Numbered from the stretch's first letter, positions 1 to 10,555 are shown. The stretch is DNA of 28,802 nt from Bimuria novae-zelandiae CBS 107.79 (GCA_010015655.1 ML976696.1:228968-257769); one strand, 5' to 3'. Numbers and translations are program-made. The notes: generated from the letters alone by a model not told the origin.

Positions 1-90
1 GTACTTTGTGTAGTAACTTGAGTAGGGTGCGCTAGAGGAGCTGTTGTAGCTGCTTTTGCTAAGGCATAAGTTAGTCGTCAGTTGCTCTAC

Positions 91-285
91 CTAGCGGACT
101 TTCTTACGCTGTACGCGCGCCGTTAATCCTTTATTACCCGCTGAACGCCCCCCAGTAGGCTTACGGGTCGTTAATGGAGTCTGCTTCTGGGTCTTACGCC
201 CCCGTACGGGTACCCCAGCGACGGCAGCTTGCTCTGTGAGCTTCAAAGGGGCCCTACGCGCCCTCTGTGGCCGATCAGCAGCCAT
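91..285 (-). CDS. Short basic hypothetical reading frame
   Basis: A 64-codon frame with an ATG at 285 that is very rich in Arg, Lys, Thr and Gly (starts MAADRPQRARRAP). It reads away from the 495-959 frame, so the two share a 209-bp divergent spacer. The DNA keeps normal CpA/TpG content and so escaped the RIP seen further right. I recognise no domain. The composition suits the N-terminal tail of a transposon or nuclear protein, and a downstream exon could lie beyond the left edge. It could equally be a chance frame. Confidence 0.2.
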   Translation of the reverse strand: MAADRPQRARRAPLKLTEQAAVAGVPVRGRKTQKQTPLTTRKPTGGRSAGNKGLTARVQRKKVR

Positions 286-494
286 ATCGTCGGACTACTC
301 CACCAAAAAAAAGCGTCAGTATAGCCCTATATACGTATTTATACAGCTTCAAGTCTTACGGGCGAGTATTCTACGGATGGTGGGCCGTTATCAACGCGTC
401 ATAGTCAAATTCACGATTTGTATGGGAGTTTGGCGGGGGCGGGCGCGAATTTCGCGATGGCGCCAAGATTTCTACCGATTATTGCACGCGATAG
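286..494. promoter_or_regulatory. Divergent spacer with GC-rich E2F/MCB-like motifs
   Basis: This spacer separates two frames that read outward. At 430-456 it carries a GC-rich cluster: TTTGGCGGG-like and GGGCGGG motifs next to the 13-bp palindrome CGCGAATTTCGCG (444-456). These resemble E2F/MBF-type sites, but that is a motif resemblance only. A weak hairpin CAAATTCACGATTTG lies at about 408-422. A promoter role is inferred from geometry alone. Confidence 0.2.
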
Positions 495-959
495 ATGGCG
501 CCTAAGGCAAGCGATAGAAGCAAGAAGCGCGCCGCTGCAGGTGCTGAGGTAGCTAAACTGCCTGCTAAACGTCAACAACAGCCAACCCAGCGCCTGTTAG
601 AGAGCCAGTTAGTGCTACCATCGCTGCCAGCAACCCAGCAACAGCCATCTCAGCGCGGGTCGACCCCTATTAACGCGCTATTATCGCCTACTCCTGCGCC
701 GTCATCGCCACCCATGCTATCCCAACGGGCTTCCCCACGGCGCGACATACCCCTCCACCCACTGTTTGTGGCCTCACGAGCCTTATCAGATGCGCCGTTT
801 GAGTCACAAGTACGCGACAACAAGGCAAGGAAGGCGTTACTGCCGCTAGAGGAAGGCTCGATAGCTGCCACAGAAGCTTTAAAGGAGGTTATTAATAGCG
901 CTATTAACGCGCCGTACAAGATAAATTATCTTATTAATAACTTTATAAGTATTAAATAA
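495..959 (+). pseudogene. N-terminal fragment of a transposon-like protein (possibly the hAT element)
   Basis: A 154-codon frame beginning MAPKASDRSKKRAAAG. The N-terminal half is low-complexity and rich in Gln, Pro and Ser; the frame ends in a TAA inside RIP-like TA-rich DNA. The first 370 bp retain many CpA/TpG sites, while the last 90 bp are already depleted, so the RIP edge falls inside the frame. If the copia element is removed, the frame ends about 280 bp before the first recognisable hAT transposase sequence, on the same strand. It could therefore be the start of that transposase, with the TAA created by C-to-T mutation. That link is inference; I see no BED finger within the frame itself. 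Confidence 0.35.
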
Positions 960-1037
960 GCGTAGCTACTAGGTTTAATAATACTACTAGTGTAGTTAAC
1001 GCATAAAAAAAGCTAAGTTTATAAGTATAGCTATTAC

Positions 1038-1297
1038 TGTTAATAGGGCTCTCACAGCTAGCTGTACATGGGGTGAGCATAGTATGGCAAGATATAAGGT
1101 TTTGTACGGTGTGCATAGCGTATAGAGTAATAGAAAAGGTAACTAGTTCGTGTAATTACTCTATCTCTCTATTATACGAACAAAGGTGGCGATATTTTAA
1201 GAGGCAAGCTACGCACGGACATTACATAAGATAACCACGTGATCACGTGTTAGGCCTTATAAAATACCCTTCGCCGTATCGCCCCTGCGTACAGACA
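1038..1297 (-). repeat. 3' LTR of the copia element
   Basis: Begins TGTTAATAGGG and ends in GTACAGACA, the TG...CA form of an LTR. The half at about 1180-1297 is nearly identical to the partner LTR and contains the perfect 14-bp palindrome CACGTGATCACGTG (1236-1249), two overlapping E-box-like CACGTG sites. The other half differs from its partner mainly by C-to-T and G-to-A changes, and this copy is the less mutated of the two. Confidence 0.92.
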
Positions 1298-2846
1298 CTA
1301 GCAACTTTTTCTATTCTAGTTAGTTTTAGGTATTAGGTATCTCTACGTACAGGTTCTAGCCTGTTAATAGATACTTCTACCTTAATTAAAAAAGTGTTAG
1401 TTAAAATAAGTAATTAAAGTGCCTTGTTTAGTGTCTTTTTTATATACGCATCTATAGGGTTATCTTTACTATTAATCTACTTAATTTTAATAATCTCCCT
1501 GTTCTCGTACGACTTATAGAGGGATATAATAATAATTATAAGCTATTTCTCACTTATCGTTCCTAGTTTAATAAGGTAGTCGTACAGAGACTTTAAATCT
1601 ATATAGATTACTACTAGGATTAGTAGTAATTTAAGCGTTTATATAATCTATTATAGCGTTGTACTTAGGGCAATTACGTTATTAAAACCTCTAACTATTC
1701 TATATAGTTTACTAGCGAGGACGCTTCTGGTTACTCTTTTACTCTTTATAAAATTCTAGTGTATAATATTCCCTAGGATCGTAAAGTCCTCGCTATATTC
1801 TATATAGTCCTTATTTCTTAATATAATTAAAAATCTAAGCTAAGAGCTAAGGTCCTTATTATTAGTAAATAATTTATCTATAAAGATAAATAGCTTTATA
1901 TAGTTAAGTTATAGTAGCATAAAGGTAAGTCCTTTACTACTATTATCTATTTACTACTAGATTCGTGCGTTAAGAGCTTTAATATCTTCGTATAAAGGTT
2001 CTATAGTTTAGGTAATAATTAAGAGGTTAAATGCCGCTTTTAGTTAATATAGTAAGGTAATATAGGCGCCTTAAGCTTTTTATATAACGTACTATTATAC
2101 TATATCCTTTACTATAATATTAACTATATAAAGATTTTTAGCCTGTCCTTTCTATGTAAGAATAATCTTATCTTATACAAGCTAGATCTTCCCTCTATTA
2201 AACTTAATAGGTTAATCCTTAGATAGGATAGTCTTACCTTTTATATAAAGGTTTATCTTTTATAGCTTATTCTCTTCTCTCTTCGCAAAGCCCTTTATAA
2301 TAATACTAAGAGTATTATCTATTTAGAGGCTAGTAATACTAAAAGTGTCTTCTCCCTTATTAGTAATTAGGAGATATAGGTTGTACGAAGAGATATGCAT
2401 GTAAAGCCTCTCCTTATAGTAGTTATAGTATGTCTTAAACTAGTATAGACTAGATTTAGTAGCTCTATTTAAGGGTCGTACAACCTAAAAGATTATATTT
2501 AGTAGAAAACTCTAGCGTATCTCCTTTAGTGGCCTTACATAGAGCGTACGCATTAGCTTATTAATAGACTAGATGTACGCTTGCGTAATATCGCGTAGCT
2601 TAAAGTGCATTTATACGTAGCTCTTAAGCTTACTTTAATTATAAAAAGTAGTTTTTAGCTTATCCTCTAAATAGTAGGTAATTAGGTAAGAATCTCCTTC
2701 TCCTTATCTAAATAGCTAGTAAACACTAGGCGGAATTTCTTATATAACTAGGTTATCTTGCCCTTAATTTCTCGTACGAGGCGTAGGTTAAAAATCTAGC
2801 CTATATACTTAGTTAAGTTATACGCTATAACTTTAAAGGTGCTATT

Positions 2847-3272
2847 TGTTAAGATCCAATCTTACAGACACTTGGCTAGGCTCCAGGACGCCTATGGTCT
2901 ACAGGTGACCAATGAAGGCGCAGTACCAGGAGGTCACGTGACTGCTCGACGTGCTCGACTCGAGCAAGTCGAGCAGACGCAGGAGCCAAGACATCTGCTC
3001 GCTATGCTCGCTTCGAGCATGTCGAGCAGGAGAAGTATATAGGAACGCAAAGAGGAGTCTCTTCTACTTGTGTTCAACCTGTTTATCAATCTATCGTTTG
3101 GATCTGAGTAAGCAACCTTGTTGATTTGATTGTGCTGTACACACCTTCGATACCAACGCCCCCAGTGACACGCGCAAGCTATCACTACCACCCTCTCCTG
3201 TCCTACCAGTATTCCTGCCCGAGAACCAACCTTAGCCCCTTAGGGATTAGCTATCTCTTTGGGATCTTAACA
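2847..3272 (+). mobile_element. Solo LTR no. 1, inserted in the copia body
   Basis: A 426-bp GC-normal island in RIPped DNA. The ends are perfect 11-bp inverted repeats, TGTTAAGATCC and GGATCTTAACA, flanked by exact 5-bp target duplications CTATT (2842-2846 and 3273-3277). This is the footprint of an LTR that lost its body by LTR-LTR recombination. A TATA-like AGTATATAGG near 3032-3041 supports plus-strand orientation. The U3-like part carries repeated GTCGAGCAG/CTGCTCGAC-type motifs (about 2940-3030). CpA and TpG are intact, so it arrived after RIP or is a low-copy family that escaped it. I cannot name the parent family. Confidence 0.9.
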
Positions 3273-4992
3273 CTATTTATAATTAAGGCGTCTATCTTTA
3301 TATAGTTTAATTTCTTAAATAGTTCTTTAGGTATAGTAATTACACTGTCTATATAGAGCTTTAAAGATAAAGCCTAATTATCCTTCTCCTTTTAGGTTAG
3401 GAACACCTAATTTATTATCTTTTATACAGGTCTTTTTATCCTTTTACTCTTTTTAGTGTCTATTTCTTCTCTTTGCGTAGGTGCAGCGTCACTATCTTAA
3501 GAGACTTAGTCTAGGGGTAGTTCTTAGTTCTGGTAGTGCGGCGTTCTTGCGGGGTCGTCCCCTCCTCCTCTTCTGTGGAGGATCCCTATATACGGGGGCT
3601 AGTTTATTTAGATCTTTTATTATAGGTGGGTTATCTTCTTGCTCTTTATAGTATAGTTTAGCTTACGTATATTAAAGCTTTAGTAAGCTATTTTTTAACT
3701 TAATAATAATATCTCTCCTCTCTATACTCTTAATTTTATATAGGCTTATCTAACCTTCCTTCTCTCTCTATACTATAATTTCTAAACTAAAAGGGAGGGT
3801 AAAAGCTTCGTGCGATATAAGACTATTACGTATATTAATTATATAATTAATATTAGCTATTACGTAATCCTTATAAAGTATCTTTATTACCTTTTATATA
3901 GCTATTACCCGTGCGATAATATTAGGCGATAGTAGGGAGTCTAAGTTAACTCTTAGATATGCCTTAAAGACAAGTAGTATAGGCACTAGACCGTGTAGGC
4001 TAGTAGTATTATTTAGGGCCTTAACTACTATCTATAGGATATCCCAATTATCTATATAATCGCCTAGCTTAGTCTTTAAAATATTAAATATACGTTTAAG
4101 GGGTGCGTGCGCTTATTTAATCTTCCTAACTACCTAATAAGCCTTTATAGGTATTTATTTATAAGTAGCTCCTATAATCTTCGCGCGAGCTCTAAAATCC
4201 TTAAAGGTAAAATTTATGCCTAGGTTATATATAATATAGTCTAGCGGTCCTTAATAGGTATTAATCTAGCACTTATATAGTGTATCCTAGGTATCTCGTG
4301 CAGACATTAACTTTAGGAATATAGTAGTCTAATATAATATATCTATATTAATAATATATAGTACGTCTTGATTGCTGATTTATACAACATTAATAATAAC
4401 TTTATAGTTAAAATAAGTATTATCCTTAATAGTAAACTTAAATCTTTGTAGTGCTTAGTCGTACGACTAGTAAAGGTGGTAGAATTTCTTAATTTCTTTT
4501 AATATAGCTAAATTAACGTCATGGCCTGCGCTAGCTAGCATCTTTTAGAGTTTCTTTATATAGAGGTATCTAAATTAGCGATAGAGGCGGCGGAGTTCTA
4601 ATTTAGTAAAGAAGGATATAGATTCTTCCTTACTTATATTAAAGAAAGGATGTCTCTATTTCTATATAATAGGGATAGTAGTCTTATCCTTACGTATAAT
4701 AATATTTAAAACATTATTAAAATATATTTTAAGCTAGTTAGCGTCTGCTAGTAATAGCAGGAATAGTATTAGAGTGTCTAAAATATAGTAGGTAACTAGA
4801 CTAATTAGATTCTTTATTTATATAGTACTAAGTAACTTTTTTAGTATTTAACCTCTAAAGCTAATGTCTGCAGAGCTAGGTGTTTAGTTGATTTCTATAT
4901 ATAGGTTTTCCTATACGTACGCCTTAAGCTAAGACTTACTAATAGTAGAAATTTTTACTATACTTATATCTTAGAGTTTACCTTAGTATACT

Positions 4993-5377
4993 TGTCAGAT
5001 TGGAAGGGTAATCTGATAAGATGAAAAGATGATAATTGATTGAGATGAATTGAGGTATGAATTGTGTGTGCTTGTTGAATTCTCTGTGTCTAAGAGGTCT
5101 GGGACTCTGTCTTTTATCTTTGGGTTGCCTGCCTAGATATCCCTTGCTTCATCCCTTGCTTCATCCTTGCTTCATTCCTTGCGTCATTCCTTGCGCGTTG
5201 AGCGAGGGCGGAATGCGAGGGCGGAATGCAAGGGCGGAATGCAAGGGCGTAAGTGCGCCAGCCTCCTTGCATATGCAAAGGACCATGTGGTCGGACACAC
5301 CCCCTCAGCATAGGCGGAATGTACGGGCGTAGGTGCGCCAGCCTCCTTGCAGATGCAAAGGGCCATGTAATCGGACA
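4993..5377. mobile_element. Solo LTR no. 2, inserted in the copia body
   Basis: A 385-bp non-RIPped island starting TGTCAGATT and ending AATCGGACA (near-perfect inverted ends), flanked by exact target duplications ATACT (4988-4992 and 5378-5382). It differs in sequence from solo LTR no. 1, so a second family is involved. The inside is strongly repetitive: about 11-bp CCTTGCTTCAT units (5140-5190), 13-bp GGGCGGAATGCAA-like units (5209-5250), and a duplicated stretch of about 60 bp (5241-5299 against 5313-5377) that includes one LTR terminus. Short frames here are chance products of the repeats. Confidence 0.88.
5140..5377. repeat. Tandem and duplicated units inside solo LTR no. 2
   Basis: Three nested repeat types are visible: CCTTGCTTCAT about five times with drift, GAGGGCGGAATGC/AAGGGCGGAATGC about four times, and a longer unit of about 60 bp present twice that runs from GGGCGTAAGTGCGCC (second copy GGGCGTAGGTGCGCC) to GGTCGGACA (second copy AATCGGACA). 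Each long unit ends with the LTR terminal motif, so the end of the LTR seems to have been internally duplicated. Confidence 0.8.
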
Positions 5378-7503
5378 ATACTATACGGTATTAGTTATTA
5401 AGGATAAACTACTTAGTATACTTTTTAGGTTTAATACTATAGATGTTCTCTCTAGTTGCATAGTATAGGTAGGTAATAAATATAAGGTAATTAATAGCTT
5501 ACTTTATATCTTTAACTTCTTCCTTTCTTTTTTTAAAATTATATAAATTATCTTCTTTCTTAGGGTATCCTTTAAATTTTTAAATATACGAGGTAATAGC
5601 TTTGCGTAATAGGGTCTTATTATAAAATTCTTTATATAAAGATATATACTAGTTCTTCGCGCGCGTACGGTTATTATAAGAATAATTTAATAACTAGTAT
5701 CCTTCCTTATAGTAGACAAAGCATTTCTTTGTTTACGTATAATTGTCCCTAGAGCGTGACCTAAATCCTGGTAGAGACCTTCCACGTCCTCTTTCGCAGA
5801 ATAAGAAGCTCCTTTCTCTCTATATAGATTTATATTAGCAATTAGTATAGTACGCGTTAAATAGTTTCTAGAGGTATTAGTTAGCTTTATAGTCTATAGT
5901 AACTTAAAGTACTACTTATAGGTTACTAAATAAAGCTTCGCACGAAGGTTTAATAGTAAATATAATATATTTTAGTTTTAGCTATCCTTAATAAGCTTAT
6001 ATAATAGTAGTATAAAGCATAGCGTCCCCTTTAAAGCCTAGTCTTATTACTTTTTAAGTAAGCGTAAGCTTATTAATTATTATTTTTAAGACTTTATGCA
6101 AACTTTTATTAAGATTCTCTTATTAGTATTATATAAAGGTTATTATTATCTAGTTAGTTTAGTATTAACTATAATTTATATTTATATTAAAATAGTTGCT
6201 TAGAGCTTTGTATAGGTACTTCTAGGTATGTCCTAGTCCTATATTATGCAGGTAGTACATGTTCGCACGGCCTTCTAAGATATCTAGAAAAATGTCTGCG
6301 TACTGGGTTTCCTAGATATCCAATCGTCGGCAGAGATCTATAAAGATTCTAGTCTTATCTATAAGGATATTATATAATTAACTAGTATAGTTATTATCCT
6401 TTTTTTATACCTTTGAAAATTGCATAATCTTGTCTACTAGAAGTTTCTTATTAATAAATTCCTTAGTAGGTAGTAGTTCGCACGGGCTGCGACGTTATAG
6501 GTATTAGACTAGGAGTACTTATAGTGGCGCGTACGCTGCAGTAGGCGGTGGTGCGTATAATTAGGGATATAGGGCAGGCGCTAGATAAAATAGTATAGGT
6601 TATTTATATAATAACTATTATAGCGCTAGTTAAGTTGCTAGAGCAGGTAATTTTAGTACCTTTAAGGTAATTAGTAGTATTACGTTTAGTCTACTTCTAT
6701 GCAGAGCCTTATATTGCGATAGAGGTTATATATAGATCTTTTTAGGTGTAATAGCTTTCCCTTGCAGCGTATTATATAGCTTTGTAGCTATTACTACGCT
6801 GCTATTAGATAAAGGCGTAACGTTTTTATCTATTAGTACTTATAGTAATTCCCGCTTAAACGCACGGTTAAGCTTGTTAAAGTATATTTATATCTATCTA
6901 TTAAAGTCTTTTTAATATACCTAAAGGAGTTACGCACTAGTTATAGTTATTATATAAAAACTAGTAATAGTATATCCTGCGTATAATAGCTATTACATAT
7001 GCGTAAATAATGCTATATTAATCCTATCCTCCTAGAATTCTAGGTTAGTATCCCGTATTAGTATTACTATTAATATTCTTGTATCCTTTATATATTATTT
7101 ATATATATAGATGTCATCCTAGCTTCTTATATTATATAGGATAATTACTACTTAAGGTAAAAAGTCTAGCGACTAATAGCATAATATTATAAGTTTATAT
7201 TATTTAATTAATTAATTAGTTTTATACAGAGGGTTATAGCTAGTTACTTATTTATATAGTTTTATTATTAGGTGGTGCTTATCGCATAGTCTTTCTCTCT
7301 TCTCGTATAGTATCCTTACTATAGTACTATCTGCTCCCCTATGCTAGTTCTGTAAGCAGTACTAAGTCTTCTTTATATAATTAAGAAATTAACCTCTATT
7401 AGTTAAGATAGGGAATAAAATAAAAAAACCTATTTACTTAAATTAACTTTTATCTTTTTTCTTACTAATTTATAGTTAATCTTGCTAGTTAACTACTAAT
7501 TAG

Positions 7504-7763
7504 TATTAATAAGGCTCTTATAGCTAGCTCTATATAGGGTAAGTATAGTGCAGTAAAGTATAAGGTTTTATATAGTATATATAGCGTATAAAGTAATAAA
7601 GAGGGTAACTAGTTCGTGTAATTGCTTTATCTCTCTATTATACAAACAAAGGTGGCGATATTTTAGGAGGCAAGCTATGCACGGACATTACATAAGACAA
7701 CCACGTAATCACGTGTTGGGCCTTATAGAATACCCTTCGCCGTATCGCCCCTGCGTACGGACA
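7504..7763 (-). repeat. 5' LTR of the copia element
   Basis: Partner of the LTR at 1038-1297, ending GTACGGACA directly before the ATTAC target duplication. The left half (7504 to about 7600) is heavily C-to-T/G-to-A mutated relative to its partner, including the terminal TG, now TA. The right half (about 7640-7763) is almost untouched, except that the palindrome has one G-to-A change (CACGTAATCACGTG). On the minus strand a TATTCTATAAGG stretch is a plausible TATA region of U3. Confidence 0.9.
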
Positions 7764-7768
7764 ATTAC

Positions 7769-9785
7769 TATGTATTATAAAAGGACCTTAGGCGCGTATT
7801 TTAGGTATACTACCTATATTATAAATAGTATATTATTAATTATAATAGGCCTAGAAAATATAAGGTTACTAAAGTAATTATAATACTAACTACTTATCTG
7901 CGTAAAACTTATAGCCTTACTACTTCTAGCGAGACGATAGTAGCGCTAATTGCTAACAGGCAGCGTTCTATACGATAGATATTTTTTATAGGCAAGCTAT
8001 TATTATAAGACTAAGCTAACACGATAGGTAATTTTAATACTTAAGGCTTTTATATAGCTACTATAGCGTAGCCTATAAAATTTTTACTTCTACGAGTTTG
8101 AGACGCTAGCGTTTAAATTAATAATAAAATTTACTAATTTAAAAGTAGCAAAAGCGCTATCGGCGAGCTATAATAGTATATTAAGGTTTATAATAAAGGT
8201 TTATAGCGTTATATAGCTACAGGTAGCTAACGTATTATCTAACGCTATTAGTAAAATTTATATAAGCTTTAATAGCTAGATAGCTAAAGGTAGCTATTAG
8301 GACTCTCTTAAAGTTATTCCTTACTTTACTAATAAGTTTAAGATAGTACGTAACCTACTAATTACGCTGCTATAGCTAATAAATACGTACTTTAAAAAGT
8401 TATTAAAGATAGTATTATAAAGATTCTATAAAAGTTTAGTATACAGGGCTATTAAATTAGCTATTTTATTTTTAATAACACGCACTCTAATAATATAGCT
8501 ATTACTAAACTAGTAAAAGTTTATAACTTTAACCTAATAGAGTGTTATATATACTATAATTATTATGTATTAAACCGTATTAGCTAGTAGATAATATTTA
8601 GAAAGGATAAGAAAAGCTATAATAACGCCTTAAAAGCTATAGTTAATAAAATAAAGTTTATAGAGTTTTAGCGCTAAAAGGGACCCCTTAAAATATTATT
8701 TATTATAATTAACTATAATAAAACTATATAATAGTACGCTTTATTAGAGGAATTTTAGTAATATATAAATAATAAGTAGCTAATTAAACTTTAGGAGTAT
8801 ATTAAATAACTTATAAAACTAGTAGTTACGCGCCAAAATAGCTTTAAAGTAATTATTTAGCACGCTATAAAGCTCTATACTCCTTTTAAGCTATATATTA
8901 ATTACTATATTTACTATATTTAAATTAATAATAACCTTTTATAATAGCGTAGTAAGCTCTTACTTATAGGAATTTCCTCTTAAATCCGCTTTAATAGCCT
9001 TACTACTATAAACTAGCAGGTTTTCTTTAACTATTTATAAATACTAAAGCTACTAAAGCTTGCGTACGTAAGGCTTAAAAACTATAAAAAATTTAGTAAA
9101 TTTAGTACTATCTATAAAATTATCATTATGTTTAAGTATTTACTTAATACGTACGAAAATATCGTAACTATATTTAAAACTATTAATTATAAGTTTTTTA
9201 ACGCGCTAAAAACCTATCTTACTATTAATATTTACACTAGCTACTATAAGTTAATAAATTACTATACTATTTTATTACTATACTTCTTTATTTATACTAT
9301 ACAACGTACTATAATAATGCCTAGTGGGATAAGGATAGCTAGCTTACTATAAGTTATACTATATTCCAGTAAATTTAGCATAAGTATAAGCCTTAGTAAG
9401 GGCTATTACGGTGTCTCTAAGCTACTAAGGATTTTATTAACAACGCTATTAGCGCTGTTATTAATATAAAGCTTAACAATAGTAATACTATACTTAATAA
9501 TAAGTATAATAATTAGTAAAAGTATAAGCCCTATTAGATGTAAAAATACTACGATAGTAATAGCGCGAAGTGTATTATAAAGTACTAGTTTTACTTTAAG
9601 CCTTAATATCTTTATCTAGCGTAACTTATCCTTAATATACTTATAATACCTATTTTTAGCTACAATTATAAGTATATATTTAATAAGTTAGGTAACCGTT
9701 TTAAGCTACAATAATATAAAATTAAAACTAAATTATTAATAACTTTATAAGCTCTTTATAGCTAGATCCGCGTAGGTTTTATAAT
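7769..9785 (+). pseudogene. RIP-degraded hAT-superfamily DNA transposase
   Basis: No open frame survives, but parts of the hAT fold can be read through the stops. At about 8440-8700 a patch matches the RNase-H-like core: a FNNTRSNN segment where hAT proteins have the TDNAxNN motif, then FRKDKKSYNNALKAIV and a WR.KGPLG-like segment. At about 9230-9330, YYKLINYYTILL matches the KL.KYY element. At about 9590-9780, LNILIIPIF followed by KLGNRFKLQ and a degraded ALRSWIRAGF-like tail match the C-terminal dimerisation region (usually DILSIPAMS...CERVFS). A possible BED-finger relic lies near 7960-8030. CpA/TpG are nearly absent. Terminal inverted repeats and the 8-bp target duplication could not be found, so the element ends are unknown. 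Confidence 0.75.
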
Positions 9786-10069
9786 ACTAAATAGAGCTTA
9801 AGTTAACGTATATACTAATAATAGTATAGAGAGTGAGTATATTATAAATAGTTAAAAATATATTAGTAGCTAATTCATATATAAAACTATTAAGTAAGTT
9901 AAATTAAATAAATATATTAACTTTAGAAACTTAAATAAATAAATAAATTTACAAAAACTGTTGCACTTATTAAATTAAACCGAGTATAGAGTGCTGTATT
10001 TGGCTTGTTTGTTTGTTGACAAATGTGCTTGTCTCTACCCTCAGAAAGGTCCTTATGGCACGAGTACTG
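9786..10069. other. Right edge of the RIPped block and transition to normal DNA
   Basis: TA-rich, CpA/TpG-poor sequence continues to about 9950, then base composition changes abruptly to normal at about 9960-9990. From about 9990 to 10,069 the minus strand may still be decayed 3' sequence of the hydrolase pseudogene, since the family should have roughly 80 more residues there, but I cannot read a convincing match. I see no hAT terminal repeat at the edge. Confidence 0.4.
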
Positions 10070-10101
10070 CTACTCGCCAAAGTCGCGGTACCAGCACTGC
10101 G

Positions 10102-10262
10102 CAGCGCGGCCAACGAACCGTACACTTGGCGTACAGCTCGTGGTTCCGTACCATGCACAGTTCACTTGACAGTCTTTAAGAGAGAAAAAGACCAGCGTGT
10201 GGCACGTGCACGGTACGGAACCACGAGCCATACGCCAAGTGTACGGTTCGTTGGCCGCGCTG
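10102..10262. mobile_element. 161-bp foldback MITE of hAT type
   Basis: Terminal inverted repeats of about 57 bp with roughly three mismatches begin CAGCGCGGCCAACGAACCG at both ends and surround a centre of about 47 bp. The flanks GCACTGCG (10094-10101) and GTACTGCG (10263-10270) agree at 7 of 8 positions, a slightly mutated 8-bp target duplication as made by hAT transposases. Removing the element plus one flank copy joins GFDAPQ to CWYRD in the host gene, which confirms the boundaries. It has no coding capacity and would depend on a hAT transposase in trans. Confidence 0.9.
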
Positions 10263-10503
10263 GTACTGCGGCGCGTCGAAGCCGTCACGGCGCATCCTGT
10301 CGATGAAGACCTGGCGGAACTTTGGGTCCTGAGCGTAAGAGCGGATTTCCGGGTCCAGATTGCTGTCAGTGAGGTGCTGACGCATAGCGTTTGGGACGCA
10401 GTACAAGCGCTTGTGCGTGTCACCTGTGCCATGGAGGCAACAGTAAAGACGCTCAATGTTGTCTTTGAGGACTTGGACACCATTTGGGTCGGCAAAGAGG
10501 TTC

Positions 10504-10555
10504 CTAACAAGGTCAGAATTGGTCGTGTCGGATGTAGCCCGGCAGGTTTGCTTAC
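10504..10555 (-). other. Intron of the hydrolase pseudogene
   Basis: Reads GTAAGC...CTGACCTTGTTAG on the minus strand, 52 nt. Splicing it out joins TACTG and GAAC to give YWNLFADP in frame. Its survival shows that the gene was once a normal fungal gene, not a processed copy. Confidence 0.75.

Larger units (their letters stand above)
1298..7503 (-). pseudogene. Degenerate copia gag-pol reading frame
   Basis: Reading leftward on the minus strand through many stops: (a) about 6560-5650 is a gag-like region ending in an Arg/Gly/Ser-rich stretch and a CCHC knuckle near 5731-5690, whose second Cys, His and last Cys now read Tyr, the expected outcome of G-to-A mutation; (b) about 4560-3780 aligns by eye with the end of fungal copia integrases (stretches such as LKTKLGDYIDNWDIL and RAIAIKKVM remain readable); (c) about 1850-1400 matches the RNase H domain (DPREY, LEFYKE, and a relic of the TDS-like motif). 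Reverse transcriptase should lie at about 3700-1900 and is interrupted by a solo LTR. No stretch is intact. Confidence 0.8.
1038..7763 (-). mobile_element. Full-length, RIP-inactivated Ty1/copia LTR retrotransposon
   Basis: Two 260-bp direct repeats (1038-1297 and 7504-7763) bound the element. Exact 5-bp target duplications ATTAC flank it (1033-1037 and 7764-7768). Total length is 6,726 bp, including two later solo-LTR insertions. Transcription runs leftward: a gag zinc knuckle, then integrase, then RNase H are legible in that order on the minus strand, which is copia order. The body is saturated with stops, very AT-rich and almost lacking CpA/TpG while keeping CpG, as expected from RIP. It cannot encode a functional protein. 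It is inserted just 5' of a hAT relic and may split it. Confidence 0.92.

Noticed and set aside
5057..5468. Several short frames with repeated peptides (AFRPCIPPLHSAL-like)
   Set aside because: Translations of the tandem repeats within solo LTR no. 2.
9128..9352. 74-codon open frame in the AT-rich block
   Set aside because: It is a surviving fragment of the RIPped hAT transposase, not a gene; its ATG is internal to the transposase alignment.
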